Assembly (NCBI GenBank): GCA_002428485.1
Contig: DIWM01000036.1
Coordinates: forward strand, 1-64,000
DNA from: Deltaproteobacteria bacterium UBA6106
GTDB lineage: Bacteria > Desulfobacterota > Syntrophorhabdia > Syntrophorhabdales > Syntrophorhabdaceae
DNA: 64,000 nucleotides
Direction of reading: 5' to 3'
Positions 52,700 through 61,706 of the stretch are shown in pieces (the stretch's first letter is position 1; the number at the start of each line of letters is the position of its first letter). A model generated the notes under the pieces. It saw only the letters and a list, made by a program, of their open reading frames with translations. It was not told the origin of the DNA and searched no databases. The translations under genes were made by a program, and so were the position numbers.

Positions 52700-54004
52700 C
52701 TATCCCGGCATCAGCCAGCCAGGCAGCCATGTCGCAAGTCCTGGAAATATGAAGACAAGAATGCCGCCGACAACGAGGCTTATCAGAAATGGATATACGC
52801 CCGCATAAACCACTCCAAAAGGCGTCTTTGTTATCTGTTTAACGACAAAGACGCATATGGCCATTGGCGGTACGACAACACCGATCATTACGGTAATGCC
52901 TATCAGGATACCGAACCACATTGGATTATACCCGAGCTTTATGATTGCGGGGTAGAAGATCGGGGTGGCGAGGATCATGAATGCGAGGTCGTCAATAAAG
53001 GAACCGCCGATGAGGTAAATCATAGCGATAAAGAAAAGGATGACCCAGGAGGGCATCTGCAGAGTGACGATCCAGTCGGCAGTTATCATGGGGATTTTTG
53101 TGACGGCAATGAAGTGGCCAAGCACCGTCGAGCCTGCTATGAGCAGGAGAACCATGCAGGCGGTTCTTATGGATTCAACGACGGATTTTATATAACCCTT
53201 CAGGTTGAGGTCTTTCCTGATGAAGGAAAGGAGGAGAACGAGGAATGTGCCCACGCTGCCTGCTTCGGTAGGCGTGAAAACCCCCTGCAGGATGCCGCCG
53301 ATGACAAGAAAGAAGATAAGGACAACCCACATGACCTCAGGGATTGCCCTGATCCTTTGGCCCCACGTTGACCGTTCACCTTTTGGTCCGACTGCAGGAT
53401 TTATTTTGCACCAGCCGTATATAACGCCGATAAAAAAGAGGGCGATAAGAAGGCCGGGTAATATTCCTGCCAAAAACAGCCTCCCGATGGACTGGTCAGT
53501 AATGATGCCGTAGATGATCAGGGTAACGCTCGGCGGAAGCAGGATCCCAAGGGTCCCGACGGTTGCGACGATGCCCGTAGAAAGCCTCTTGTCATACCCG
53601 TAACGGTCCATCTCAGGCACGGCGACGCTTGCAAAGGTCGCTGCCGTGGCAGGCGAAGAACCGCAGATGGATTTGAAGGCCGTTGCGCCGGCAACGGTTG
53701 CCATGGCGAGCCCGCCGGGGATATGGCCGATAAATTTATAGGAGGTATCGAAGAGCCGCTTCGCTATGCCGGAGTTGAACGCCACCTGGCCCATTAAGAC
53801 AAAGAGGGGGATTACGGTGAAACCGTATGAGTTCAGGACATCATAGAAATCTTTTGCCAGAAGGTTGAATGCCGCGCCCCAGGATATGAGGTAGCCGAAG
53901 CCAAGAAACCCTATCAGGATCATTGCAAAGGCCAGTTCGATGCCGGTTAAAAAAAGTACCAGGACAACCAATAATCCTATTATGCCTATAGTAACTTCAT
54001 TCAT
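52700..54004 (-). CDS. dctM: TRAP transporter large membrane subunit DctM
   Basis: 434 aa from the ATG at 54004 (TGGAGGACAAT before it). About 12 membrane helices; segments typical of DctM are present: GCSSPATAATFASVAVPEM-like SICGSSPATAATF, GTLGILLPPSVTLIIYG and PTEAGSVG. It forms the Na+-coupled transport channel. It overlaps dctQ by 8 bp. The substrate-binding protein DctP is not in the window, so the substrate is unknown; carboxylates are typical. Confidence 0.92.
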   Translation of the reverse strand: MNEVTIGIIGLLVVLVLFLTGIELAFAMILIGFLGFGYLISWGAAFNLLAKDFYDVLNSYGFTVIPLFVLMGQVAFNSGIAKRLFDTSYKFIGHIPGGLAMATVAGATAFKSICGSSPATAATFASVAVPEMDRYGYDKRLSTGIVATVGTLGILLPPSVTLIIYGIITDQSIGRLFLAGILPGLLIALFFIGVIYGWCKINPAVGPKGERSTWGQRIRAIPEVMWVVLIFFLVIGGILQGVFTPTEAGSVGTFLVLLLSFIRKDLNLKGYIKSVVESIRTACMVLLLIAGSTVLGHFIAVTKIPMITADWIVTLQMPSWVILFFIAMIYLIGGSFIDDLAFMILATPIFYPAIIKLGYNPMWFGILIGITVMIGVVVPPMAICVFVVKQITKTPFGVVYAGVYPFLISLVVGGILVFIFPGLATWLPGWLMPG

Positions 54005-54479
54005 ATTGTCCTCCAAAGATCTTGACGATATCGGCAATCAAGACAAAACACTGCAGGAAGCAGCACACGCCTATTCCATAGGCAATAGGATAGAACGGGA
54101 TCTGCCGCGTAAGGGATACTTCGCCTGACTTGTAAAGGTCACCGGCGTAGATAAAAAGATTCCAGCCTATGAGTATGAAGAGCCCTATGCAGACAAGCCT
54201 TGTTACAATATTGATCACGGCCTGTGGGACCCGTGGGAATTTCTGAACAAAAAAATCCACAAAGATATGTCCCCGGAGCCACGATGTCAGCGGCATGCCG
54301 AAGCCGATTGCAATAGCCCCGCCAAAACCAACGATCTCAAAGGTGCCGACGATAGGATGTCCGAAATACCTGAGGGCAACATCAGCCACAGTGAGGAGCA
54401 TGATGAATGTCAATGAACAAGCCGCGATTCCATTCATTATCCTGCTTAATTTTTCTATGATCCAAAGCAGTCCTCCCAT
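53997..54479 (-). CDS. dctQ: TRAP transporter small membrane subunit DctQ
   Basis: 160 aa from the ATG at 54479 (TAGGAGG before it); the longer frame is rejected. Four membrane helices and the DctQ motifs VADVALRYFGHPIVGTFEI and SWLRGHIFVDFF. Pairs with DctM. A possible promoter on the minus strand has TTGACA at 54576-54571, but its -10 is weak. Confidence 0.88.
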   Translation of the reverse strand: MGGLLWIIEKLSRIMNGIAACSLTFIMLLTVADVALRYFGHPIVGTFEIVGFGGAIAIGFGMPLTSWLRGHIFVDFFVQKFPRVPQAVINIVTRLVCIGLFILIGWNLFIYAGDLYKSGEVSLTRQIPFYPIAYGIGVCCFLQCFVLIADIVKIFGGQYE

Positions 54480-54628
54480 AATACCTCCTAAAAAACGGCT
54501 ATTTATTTCTGTGCGTGCATGACATGACAAAAGGCAGTGTGGCTTACATATTTTCATGATAAGGGCGTTTTGTCAAGTGAAAAAATGTACAACGCCGCAT
54601 AAAGCAATCTTTACTCTCGCTGTAAAAG

Positions 54629-55231
54629 ATGATAAAAGTCTCTATGGTAAATGTTGTAAGCGCTATCCTTGCAGGCGGTAAAAGCACGCGGATAGGAAGG
54701 GACAAGGCTACCCTTGTTCTCGATAGTGAACCGTTGATACGAAGGGTATACGATGTGGCGCGGGAGGCCTTTAACCATATTATTGTTGTCTCCAGCGATC
54801 ACACGGTTTTGCCCGGCATAAATATACCTATTATAAAAGACGTTGTTTCTGTACAGAGCCCTTTGGCCGGTATTGTCTCCGCCCTCATTCATACCGGGGC
54901 AGATTATGTCTTTGCCCTCGCCTGCGATATGCCCTTTCTGTCAGGGGGGGCAATAAAATACATGCTAAACAATATCGCAGGTGAAGATATTATCATACCA
55001 AAAACAGAAAAGGGGTATGAGCCGCTCCATGCGATCTACAACAGGTCCTGTATTTCGTATATGCTTACCTTGATTGAGAGGGGGAGATACAAGGTAAGGG
55101 ATGCATTCCCCTACCTCTCGGTCAAAGCTGTCGAAGAGTCTCCCCTGTTTTTTTGTAACGGGGTTTCCGTATTCACAAATATTAATACAAAAGAAGAGTT
55201 TGAAAGAGCGCTTACTATCAGCAGGGGTTGA
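54629..55231 (+). CDS. mobA: Molybdenum cofactor guanylyltransferase MobA
   Basis: 200 aa. Nucleotidyltransferase signature AILAGGKSTRIGRDKA at residues 12-27, ALACDMPFLS with the metal-binding Asp, and a MobA-like C-terminal NINTKEEFERA. It adds GMP to molybdopterin to make the bis-MGD form used by FdhA-type enzymes. A start at the internal ATG at 54644 is possible. Followed by rimI after 3 bp. Confidence 0.88.
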   Translation: MIKVSMVNVVSAILAGGKSTRIGRDKATLVLDSEPLIRRVYDVAREAFNHIIVVSSDHTVLPGINIPIIKDVVSVQSPLAGIVSALIHTGADYVFALACDMPFLSGGAIKYMLNNIAGEDIIIPKTEKGYEPLHAIYNRSCISYMLTLIERGRYKVRDAFPYLSVKAVEESPLFFCNGVSVFTNINTKEEFERALTISRG

Positions 55232-55234
55232 GGG

Positions 55235-55708
55235 GTGGGAAAGAGTGCAGAAACATGTCTTGGACTTGTTACCGTAAGAACAATGGGCAGGACAGACCTC
55301 GATGATGTCCTCGAGATCGAAAGGCTCTCTTTTATCTCTCCCTGGACAAAGGGGATGTTCGAAGACACCATCTGTTCGCCGGTAGCAAAGAATCTCGTAC
55401 TTGAAAAAGATAACAGGGTTATTGGCTATATTATGCTATACTCTGTTGAAGATGAGGCACACATCATGAACGTCGCCATACATCCCAACCATAGAAGAAA
55501 GGGCTTTGGTGTTTATCTCATAAATTATATTATCGAAAAGTGCTCGGAGGATGGCATTAGGGATTTTTTTCTTGAGGTAAGAGAAGGCAACAGGGGCGCG
55601 CAGGGCCTTTACAGGACGCTTGGCTTCTCGGTCATAGGAAAAAGAAAGGGGTACTACCGTGAGACGGGCGAGGACGCATACGTAATGCATATGTCGCTGA
55701 GGAAGTAA
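55235..55708 (+). CDS. rimI: RimI-like ribosomal-protein alanine N-acetyltransferase
   Basis: 157 aa, GNAT fold. Acetyl-CoA loop HRRKGFGVYL, VRTMGRTDLDDVLEIERLSF in part at the N-terminus, and the RimI-type ending LEVREGNRGAQGLYRTLGF in part and GYYRETGEDAYVM. It acetylates N-terminal alanine of ribosomal protein S18 in model species. GTG start at 55235 directly after mobA. The actual substrate may differ. Confidence 0.88.
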   Translation: MGKSAETCLGLVTVRTMGRTDLDDVLEIERLSFISPWTKGMFEDTICSPVAKNLVLEKDNRVIGYIMLYSVEDEAHIMNVAIHPNHRRKGFGVYLINYIIEKCSEDGIRDFFLEVREGNRGAQGLYRTLGFSVIGKRKGYYRETGEDAYVMHMSLRK

Positions 55709-55726
55709 GGAGGCTGAAAAATAATC

Positions 55727-55866
55727 CCTAAGCACGAATATCTAAATCCTAAACAAATTCAAATGTTCAAAATTCGAAACAAAAAAACAACATGCATTCG
55801 TTTTAAACATTTGATATTCGAATTTTGATATTGTTTAGTATTTGGTGCTTAGGATTTCGTGCTTGG
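55727..55866. repeat. Family F inverted-repeat island between rimI and pyrK
   Basis: The 205-bp gap has no gene. Left arm near 55727-55790 (CTAAATCCTAAACAAATTC, TGTTCAAAATTCG), right arm near 55803-55866 (CATTTGATATTCGAATTTTG, TTGTTTAGTATTTGGTGC). The arms are imperfect reverse complements with a short centre. Confidence 0.75.
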
Positions 55867-55913
55867 TTCAATGTAGCGTTGTGAATATATAGCTACTATT
55901 CGTTAGGTGATCG

Positions 55914-56672
55914 ATGGACGATATAGAAGGAAAGATAATTTCAAACAAAAAAATAGCGCAGGGGCACTACCTGCTCAGGATAAGGTTGTCCAGGTCCATG
56001 GGCATGGTGAGGCCGGGACAGTTTGTTATGATGAAAATCCCTGGCGGAGAAGTATTCCTCAGAAGACCTTTTAGCATTTATGATTATCAGCAGGGCATTC
56101 TTACCGTTATGTATAAAGTAGTGGGCAAAGGGACAGAACAGCTTAGCAAGGCGCCGAAAGGCACACCAGTTTTAACGCTTGGGCCGCTTGGCAGGTGGTT
56201 TACAGTAAGCGACAGCGCCATCCCTATCGTCGTTGCCGGCGGTATCGGTTTCGCCGGTGTCTCTGCCCTTGCAAAAATACTGCAGGGCAAGGCATCGATA
56301 TTTTTCGGCTGTTCCGCGCTCGATGAGGTTTCTCTTCTTAAGGGTGCGATGCACTTCCACCCCTTTATCGCCACCCTCGACGGTTCCTGCGGTTTCAAGG
56401 GAAATGTCATTCAGCTGCTCAAAAAACACCTGAAGGGATGGAAGGGTAAAAACGTGGAAATATTCGCCTGCGGCCCTGAGAACATGGTGAAGAGCCTTAA
56501 AAAGCTGATCGAGCCGTACAAAATCCCCTGTCAGGTGCTGCTGGAAGAAAGGATGGCATGCGGCCTGGGTTTGTGTTTTGGGTGCGTAAAGAAAACAACG
56601 GATGCGCAGGAACCCTATAAAAGGGTTTGCAAAGAAGGACCGGTATTTGACCTATGGGAAATATCTCTGTAA
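55914..56672 (+). CDS. pyrK: Dihydroorotate dehydrogenase electron-transfer subunit PyrK
   Basis: 252 aa. FAD domain motif RRPFSIYD at 50-57, NAD-binding domain (VVAGGIGFAGVSAL) and a C-terminal [2Fe-2S] site with cysteines in EERMACGLGLCFGC and the final RVCKEGPVF. It passes electrons from dihydroorotate oxidation at PyrD to NAD+. It overlaps pyrD by 19 bp, confirming the PyrDK (type 1B) enzyme. Confidence 0.95.
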   Translation: MDDIEGKIISNKKIAQGHYLLRIRLSRSMGMVRPGQFVMMKIPGGEVFLRRPFSIYDYQQGILTVMYKVVGKGTEQLSKAPKGTPVLTLGPLGRWFTVSDSAIPIVVAGGIGFAGVSALAKILQGKASIFFGCSALDEVSLLKGAMHFHPFIATLDGSCGFKGNVIQLLKKHLKGWKGKNVEIFACGPENMVKSLKKLIEPYKIPCQVLLEERMACGLGLCFGCVKKTTDAQEPYKRVCKEGPVFDLWEISL

Positions 56673-57559
56673 AGCTATTCGGAAAAAATCTGCATAACCC
56701 GGTGTTCAATGCCTCGGGCACCCTCGGGTATGGCGTTGAAATAGAGCCCCTCTGGGGCGTTGAAACCCTGGGCGCTTATGTCACAAAGGGGTTATCAATA
56801 AAACCTCACCACGGGAACCTGACGCCCCGGGTATGGGAAGAGCGCTATGGCATGATCAACAGCATAGGTCTTCAGAACGTAGGCGTGGAACGCTTTTTCG
56901 ACACGTACTTCCCTTTTTTCAAAAAAAAGAAGACCCCTGTTATCGTGAACTTTTTTGGCTTCACTGAAGATGAGTATATCGCCTGTGCCGGGAAGATAAA
57001 GCCGGACAGGTTGATCATTGCCCTTGAGATGAACCTTTCCTGTCCCAATATCAAGGCCGGCGGGATAAGCTTCGGGAAAGAACCCCGCATGGTGTTTGAC
57101 ATTGTAAAAAAGGTAAAGGCCGTGACAAAGATACCCCTTTTTGCAAAGCTTACCCCTGAGGTAAGGAATATTGTTGACATAGCGACGGCAGCCTGCGAGG
57201 CAGGCGCTGACGGCCTTACCCTCATCAATACCATGCCCGCTGCCGGATTTGACGCGAAGAAAAGGAATATCCCTTTAAAAGGCGGGCTCTCGGGCCCTGT
57301 CCTGAAACCAATTGCGCTGCGGGCTGTCCACGAATGCTCCAAAGTAGTGCCGGTGCCTGTTGTCGGCGTCGGCGGGATCATGGACGCCATGGATGCTGTC
57401 TCTTTCTTTATGGCCGGTGCAAGGGCGATCCAGATCGGCACAGCAACATTCATCGACCCCTACGCGATACCTAAGATCATAAAGGGGGTATCAAACTATC
57501 TGGATGCAAACGGCTATAAAAAGATCGACGATATCATCGGGATAGCACATGAAAAATAA
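56654..57559 (+). CDS. pyrD: Dihydroorotate dehydrogenase, class 1B catalytic subunit
   Basis: 301 aa FMN barrel: NPVFNASGTLGYG, catalytic loop MNLSCPNIKAGG with the Cys base of class 1 enzymes, VGVGGIMDAMDA and FMN-phosphate segment GARAIQIGTA. Oxidises dihydroorotate to orotate in pyrimidine synthesis, with PyrK as electron outlet to NAD+. Suits an anaerobe, since the quinone-linked class 2 enzyme is absent here. Confidence 0.96.
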   Translation: MGNISVKLFGKNLHNPVFNASGTLGYGVEIEPLWGVETLGAYVTKGLSIKPHHGNLTPRVWEERYGMINSIGLQNVGVERFFDTYFPFFKKKKTPVIVNFFGFTEDEYIACAGKIKPDRLIIALEMNLSCPNIKAGGISFGKEPRMVFDIVKKVKAVTKIPLFAKLTPEVRNIVDIATAACEAGADGLTLINTMPAAGFDAKKRNIPLKGGLSGPVLKPIALRAVHECSKVVPVPVVGVGGIMDAMDAVSFFMAGARAIQIGTATFIDPYAIPKIIKGVSNYLDANGYKKIDDIIGIAHEK

Positions 57560-57716
57560 ACCTGAAATTCGAAATTCTAATATCGAATCTCTAAATCCTA
57601 AACAAATCCAAATGTCCAAAATTCAAAACGTAAAGAGCTTGTATTTGCTTGGAGCATTTGATATTTGAATTTTGATATTGTTTAGTGCTTCGTGCTTCGA
57701 ATTTGGTGCTTACTCA
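57560..57716. repeat. Family F inverted-repeat island between pyrD and recJ
   Basis: Gap of 159 bp with no gene. Left arm 57566-57632 (TCTAAATCCTAAACAAATCC, GTCCAAAATTC), right arm 57650-57713 (GAGCATTTGATATTTGAATT in part, TTGTTTAGTGCTTCGTGC). It runs to the recJ start codon, so it may affect translation. Confidence 0.8.
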
Positions 57717-57718
57717 AT

Positions 57719-59380
57719 ATGTATAACAAACAAAACGATAACGATCCCGATATCGCACGATCTATCGAGCAGAAGCTTGGCATCCCTAATCTCATGGCCA
57801 GGATACTCGTTGCAAGGGGTATGACAGACCCCGATGAGGCGGAAACGTTCCTTTACCCGAAACTCGAAAACCTTTCAGACCCCTTCCTGATGCCTGACAT
57901 GAGAAAGGGCGTCACAAGGGTTCTTAACGCCATACGGCAGGGGGAAACAATATGCCTTTACGGCGACTATGATGCGGATGGCGTGACATCCCTCGCCCTT
58001 ATGAAAAATTTTTTTAAACATCTGGGGATAACCCCCCTTATCCATATACCTGAGCGAAAAGAAGGGTATGGGCTCCACTCTCAGGCAGTAAAAACATTAA
58101 AGGGAAAAGGCACAAACCTGCTTATCTGCCTCGATTGCGGCTCCACAAACGTCGAAGAGATCGGGCTGGCAAAAGACCTCGGCATCGAGACGATCGTCAT
58201 AGACCACCACGAGATGGGAACGGAAACCCCTCCTGCCTTTGCCATCATCAACCCCAAAAGGGAGGATGCCCGGTTCCCGACGAGAGAGCTTGCTGCCTGC
58301 GGGGTTGTGTTCTTCTTCCTCCTGGCGCTGCGCAGGCTCATGCACGCTGAAGGACTGCTCGGCAGCACCATAAACCTGAAGCAAGAGCTGGATATCGTCG
58401 CGGTGGGAACGGTAGGCGACATGGCGCCCCTGACAAAAGACAACAGGATCATGGTAAAACACGGCATGGATATGATGAATAGAAGGCCACGGACCTGGTA
58501 CCGGTCTTTCATCAGCAGTAAGGTGGCGCCCGACAGAAAGATCGATGAATACGCATTGAACTTTATTATCGTACCAAGAATAAACGCATCGGGCAGGGTA
58601 TCAAGCCCGCGAGCATCCCTTGATTTTCTTACCTGCGAAGACGATGCAGGCTCGGCCTTGCATCTTAAAAAACTTCAGGATGCAAACAAAAGAAGGCAGG
58701 GGATTGAAAAGGGGATGATCGATGAGATCTCGGGTATCCTGAAGAAGGATGGCGTCGCCGGCAGGAACTCCATTGTCCTTTTTAAAAAGGGCTGGCATAT
58801 CGGCGTTCTCGGGATAGTCGCACAGAAAATAATGGAGCTGCATGGAAAGCCGTCAATTATCATGACTGATGTTGACGGCATCTGGAAGGGCTCCGGCAGG
58901 GGCAGCGACGGCGTTGATCTTTACGGTACGCTATCATCGCTGTCGGACCTCCTTACCAAGTTTGGAGGGCACAGGTATGCGTGCGGCATAACGATCTCCG
59001 GAGATAACCTTATCCCTTTCAGGAATGCCTTTGACAATGCCCTTGACGGTTTTTTAAAAAGCAGCACAAAAACAACACACGTCGACGCGCGCGCGGGATT
59101 CGACGAACTGACGAAGGAGCTGATGGAATGTTTCGAACAGCTTTCTCCTTTCGGGATCGGCAATCCAAGGCCGAACCTTTTACTGGCCCCATCTTCAATT
59201 GTATCGCTCAACAACGGGCGCGTCAAGATTATCGATGAAAACAAAAGGACCTGGTATGGATACATGCAAAAAAACGCCGTTATCCCTCAGTCCGGGGAGA
59301 TACGCATTGTGGCATCCCCCGTCCTGAAGCAGGAAAACGGGGGGTCATTCATCAACCTGAACGTAAAGCAGGTGCTATAA
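57719..59380 (+). CDS. recJ: Single-stranded-DNA exonuclease RecJ
   Basis: 553 aa from the ATG at 57719; the longer frame would encode repeat DNA. DHH phosphoesterase motifs YGDYDADG, IDHHE and the later CLDCGST, then DHHA1 with GGHRYACG and a C-terminal OB-like domain. It degrades 5' single-stranded ends in recombination and mismatch repair. The ribosome site is poor because the family F repeat abuts the start. Confidence 0.92.
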   Translation: MYNKQNDNDPDIARSIEQKLGIPNLMARILVARGMTDPDEAETFLYPKLENLSDPFLMPDMRKGVTRVLNAIRQGETICLYGDYDADGVTSLALMKNFFKHLGITPLIHIPERKEGYGLHSQAVKTLKGKGTNLLICLDCGSTNVEEIGLAKDLGIETIVIDHHEMGTETPPAFAIINPKREDARFPTRELAACGVVFFFLLALRRLMHAEGLLGSTINLKQELDIVAVGTVGDMAPLTKDNRIMVKHGMDMMNRRPRTWYRSFISSKVAPDRKIDEYALNFIIVPRINASGRVSSPRASLDFLTCEDDAGSALHLKKLQDANKRRQGIEKGMIDEISGILKKDGVAGRNSIVLFKKGWHIGVLGIVAQKIMELHGKPSIIMTDVDGIWKGSGRGSDGVDLYGTLSSLSDLLTKFGGHRYACGITISGDNLIPFRNAFDNALDGFLKSSTKTTHVDARAGFDELTKELMECFEQLSPFGIGNPRPNLLLAPSSIVSLNNGRVKIIDENKRTWYGYMQKNAVIPQSGEIRIVASPVLKQENGGSFINLNVKQVL

Positions 59381-59384
59381 ACCG

Positions 59385-59455
59385 GTGAAATGTGAAAGGT
59401 AAAAGGTTAAGAAGAATCCCGTAAGTCGTGAGGCGTAAGTCGTAAGGGGGAAACT
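59385..59455. repeat. Family E and C repeat words
   Basis: GTGAAATGTGAAAGGTAAAAGG (E, about 59385-59406, quoted as GTGAAATGTG and AAAGGTAAAAGG) followed by GTAAGTCGTGAGGCGTAAG and TCGTAAGGGG (C, 59421-59447), in the gap between recJ and the radical SAM gene. Same order and words as at 24250-24345. Confidence 0.65.
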
Positions 59456-59494
59456 CCTTTCTATCACCCTTGAAATTCATTATAATATGTTCCC

Positions 59495-60427
59495 ATGACC
59501 GATCCATTACGTCTTCTGGAGAGATGTGAGCTATGTCCGCGCAGATGCCGCGTGAACAGGCTTAAGGGGGAGCGCGGGTATTGCGGCGTGGGGGATGAAG
59601 TCCTCATTGCACACTACGGGCCTCACTACGGGGAAGAACCGCCGCTCTCAGGGACAAACGGCTCCGGGAACATATTCTTTTCCTCCTGCAACCTGCGATG
59701 CCTCTTTTGCCAAAACTACCAGATAAGCCATGAGAGGATCGGGAGGGCATTCCCGGTGAAAGAACTCACGGAGATATTCTTTCAGCTTCAACGGGCAGGC
59801 TGCCACAATATCAATCTCGTCAGCCCTACGCCTTATGCCCCCCTTATTGCCCTTGCCGTCAGCGAGGCAAAACGACAGGGGATCGGCATACCCTTCGTCT
59901 ACAACACGAATGCGTACGAATGCGTTGAAACGCTCGAGCTCCTCGATGGACTTGTGGACGTGTACCTCCCGGACTTTAAATACTGGAGCCCGAAGATCGC
60001 GGCAAGGTTCTCCGACGCACCGCTCGTGCAGGGTTATCCTCATTTCGCCCGGCTTTCCATCACAGAGATGAAAAGACAGGTAGGCGACCTGGCAATACAG
60101 GGAGGACTTGCAGCAAAAGGCCTTCTTATACGCCATCTCGTTCTTCCCGGAGGCCTCGCAGGTTCAGAAAATATTATCGGGTGGATCAGGGAAAACCTCG
60201 GCGCTGGCACCTATATGAGCCTTATGTCGCAGTACTACCCGCTCCACGATGTCCATGCCTATCCCCTCCTGCAGAGGAGGGTCAGACAGGACGAGTACGA
60301 CAGGCTTATCAGACTTTTATTGGATAAAGGTTTTCAAAATGTCTTTATACAGGAACTTGACAGTGCCCCGCTCTTCGTACCGGACTTTCGGAAACCTGAA
60401 CCCTTTACACCGGCTCATGGCTCGTAG
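59495..60427 (+). CDS. PflX-like radical SAM protein (COG1313)
   Basis: 310 aa. N-terminal cysteine motif CELCPRRCRVNRLKGERGYC in part, typical of PflA-related activases, then the radical SAM CxxxCxxC (SSCNLRCLFC) and the barrel. It resembles PflX/COG1313 proteins of unknown substrate rather than a true PflA, which lacks the N-terminal Cys block. The last residues TPAHGS and the stop come from family A repeat DNA (GGCTCATGGCTCGTAG). Confidence 0.82.
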   Translation: MTDPLRLLERCELCPRRCRVNRLKGERGYCGVGDEVLIAHYGPHYGEEPPLSGTNGSGNIFFSSCNLRCLFCQNYQISHERIGRAFPVKELTEIFFQLQRAGCHNINLVSPTPYAPLIALAVSEAKRQGIGIPFVYNTNAYECVETLELLDGLVDVYLPDFKYWSPKIAARFSDAPLVQGYPHFARLSITEMKRQVGDLAIQGGLAAKGLLIRHLVLPGGLAGSENIIGWIRENLGAGTYMSLMSQYYPLHDVHAYPLLQRRVRQDEYDRLIRLLLDKGFQNVFIQELDSAPLFVPDFRKPEPFTPAHGS

Positions 60428-60696
60428 CTCATTGCTCATGGCAACTGCAATAACCAATCACCAAACATCAATCACCAATTAATGACCAATGACCAAATAC
60501 CCAAACGAAAAAAATAGGCAAGTCTTTGTTTGGTCATTGAATATTGGGTCTTGGTGATTAATTGAAGCTTGGTTATTGGTGTTTGGTTATTCAAGCAATT
60601 ATTTTGATATTGGAACATTTGAATTTGTTTAGTGCTTCGATATACGATATACGAACTACGATATACGATTTGCCATGAGCTATGAGCTATCAGCTA
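60412..60696. repeat. Composite nested repeat island A-H ... H'-F'-B'-A'
   Basis: The 286-bp gap has no gene. Order: A (GGCTCATGGCTCGTAGCTC, 60412-60446), H (ACCAATCACCAAACATCAATC..., about 60454-60505), a short centre, H' (TTTGTTTGGTCATTG..., TTGGTTATTGGTGTTTGG, about 60523-60595), F' (TTTGATATTGGAACATTTG, TTTAGTGCTTCG), B' (ATACGATATACGAACTACG, 60633-60669) and A' (GCCATGAGCTATGAGC, 60672-60696). Confidence 0.8.
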
Positions 60697-60713
60697 ATTT
60701 TAAGGAGGTACAT

Positions 60714-61199
60714 ATGGAATCGAAAACAGTAAAGATTGATGTTCCCGAAGGGCTCAACATCATTATCGGTCAGTCCCATTTCGTCAAGACTGTCGAGGAT
60801 ATCTATGAGATCCTTGTGGGCTCCTCTCCGTCGCTCAAATTTGGCATCGCCTTTTCCGAGGCAAGCGGGCCGTGTCTTGTACGGTATGAAGGAAATGACG
60901 AACCGCTCATGAAGCTTGCATACGAAACCTCCTTCTCGCTTTCCTGCGGCCACACCTTTGTCATATTCTTAAAAGACGGGTTCCCCATTAACGTATTGAA
61001 TGCCCTGAAGACCTGCCAGGAAGTATGCCACATCATCTGTGCCACAGCCAACCCCCTTCAGGTGATCGTCGCAGAGACGGACCAGGGCAACGGCATTCTC
61101 GGCGTCATCGACGGTTCGAAGCCCAAGGGCGTAGAGCAGGAAGAGGACAGAAAGGCACGGAAAGAGCTTCTGCGGAAATTCGGATACAAACTATCCTGA
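60714..61199 (+). CDS. Adenosine-specific kinase (PF04008 family)
   Basis: 161 aa from the ATG at 60714 after AAGGAGG; an upstream ATG lies inside the family A repeat and is rejected. The opening [25 protein letters not shown] in part, [19 protein letters not shown] in part and the end [16 protein letters not shown] match the small adenosine-specific kinase family known from archaea and thermophiles. The annotated activity (adenosine to AMP) rests on that family; the physiological role is poorly known. Stand-alone gene between repeat islands. Confidence 0.85.
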   Translation: MESKTVKIDVPEGLNIIIGQSHFVKTVEDIYEILVGSSPSLKFGIAFSEASGPCLVRYEGNDEPLMKLAYETSFSLSCGHTFVIFLKDGFPINVLNALKTCQEVCHIICATANPLQVIVAETDQGNGILGVIDGSKPKGVEQEEDRKARKELLRKFGYKLS

Positions 61200-61706
61200 T
61201 ACTTCTCTGCTACTGGATACTCGATACTGGCGAAAACCCCGTAAATCATAACAGGGTATCGGTGCCGGGATATCCCGGAGCAAACCGTCGTGAGGCGTAA
61301 AATGCGGCTCATAGTTCATAGCTGATAGCTCATAGCAATAACAACAGAAGAAGAGCAAGGAAAAGGCAGAATAAGCATTTCGTGTATACTCCATACTGCT
61401 ACTTCTTTGTTGCTCTTGTTCGTCTGCCATGAGCCATCAGCTACGAGCCATGAGCTGGTTTAATTGCCTGTTTGCGGGGGATGTCCCGACGCCATGATCA
61501 TCCTTGATACATCATTTTCATTCTTCGAGGGTGCCGCGCGAAGCGCGGCATGGGTAATTGTTTGGGATTTAGATGTTCGTGCTTCGGATTTCGCCTTACA
61601 TCTCGATATAAGTTCTGCAAGGAAAGCTCGCCGATGCTCATCCCCAGCGATAATTTTGCAGGAAGAGTATTGATTGTAGGGGCCGTATGTGGTAATGTTC
61701 ATCTAA
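61200..61706. repeat. 507-bp gene-free region packed with repeats (C, A, A', K copy 3, hairpin)
   Basis: No credible gene. It contains GGATACTCGATACTGG words, C (CGTGAGGCGTAAA, 61290-61302), A (GGCTCATAGTTCATAGCTG, 61305-61339), A' (GCCATGAGCCATCAGCTACG, 61426-61455), K copy 3 (TGTTTGCGGGGGATGTCCCG, 61469-61488) and a GCCGCGC/GCGCGGC hairpin at about 61531-61547. Short ORFs here on both strands look spurious. Confidence 0.75.

Noticed and set aside
61460..61702. Short ORFs on both strands in the 507-bp gap before the aminotransferase
   Set aside because: They cover family K repeat and hairpin DNA, lack ribosome sites and show no conserved motif.
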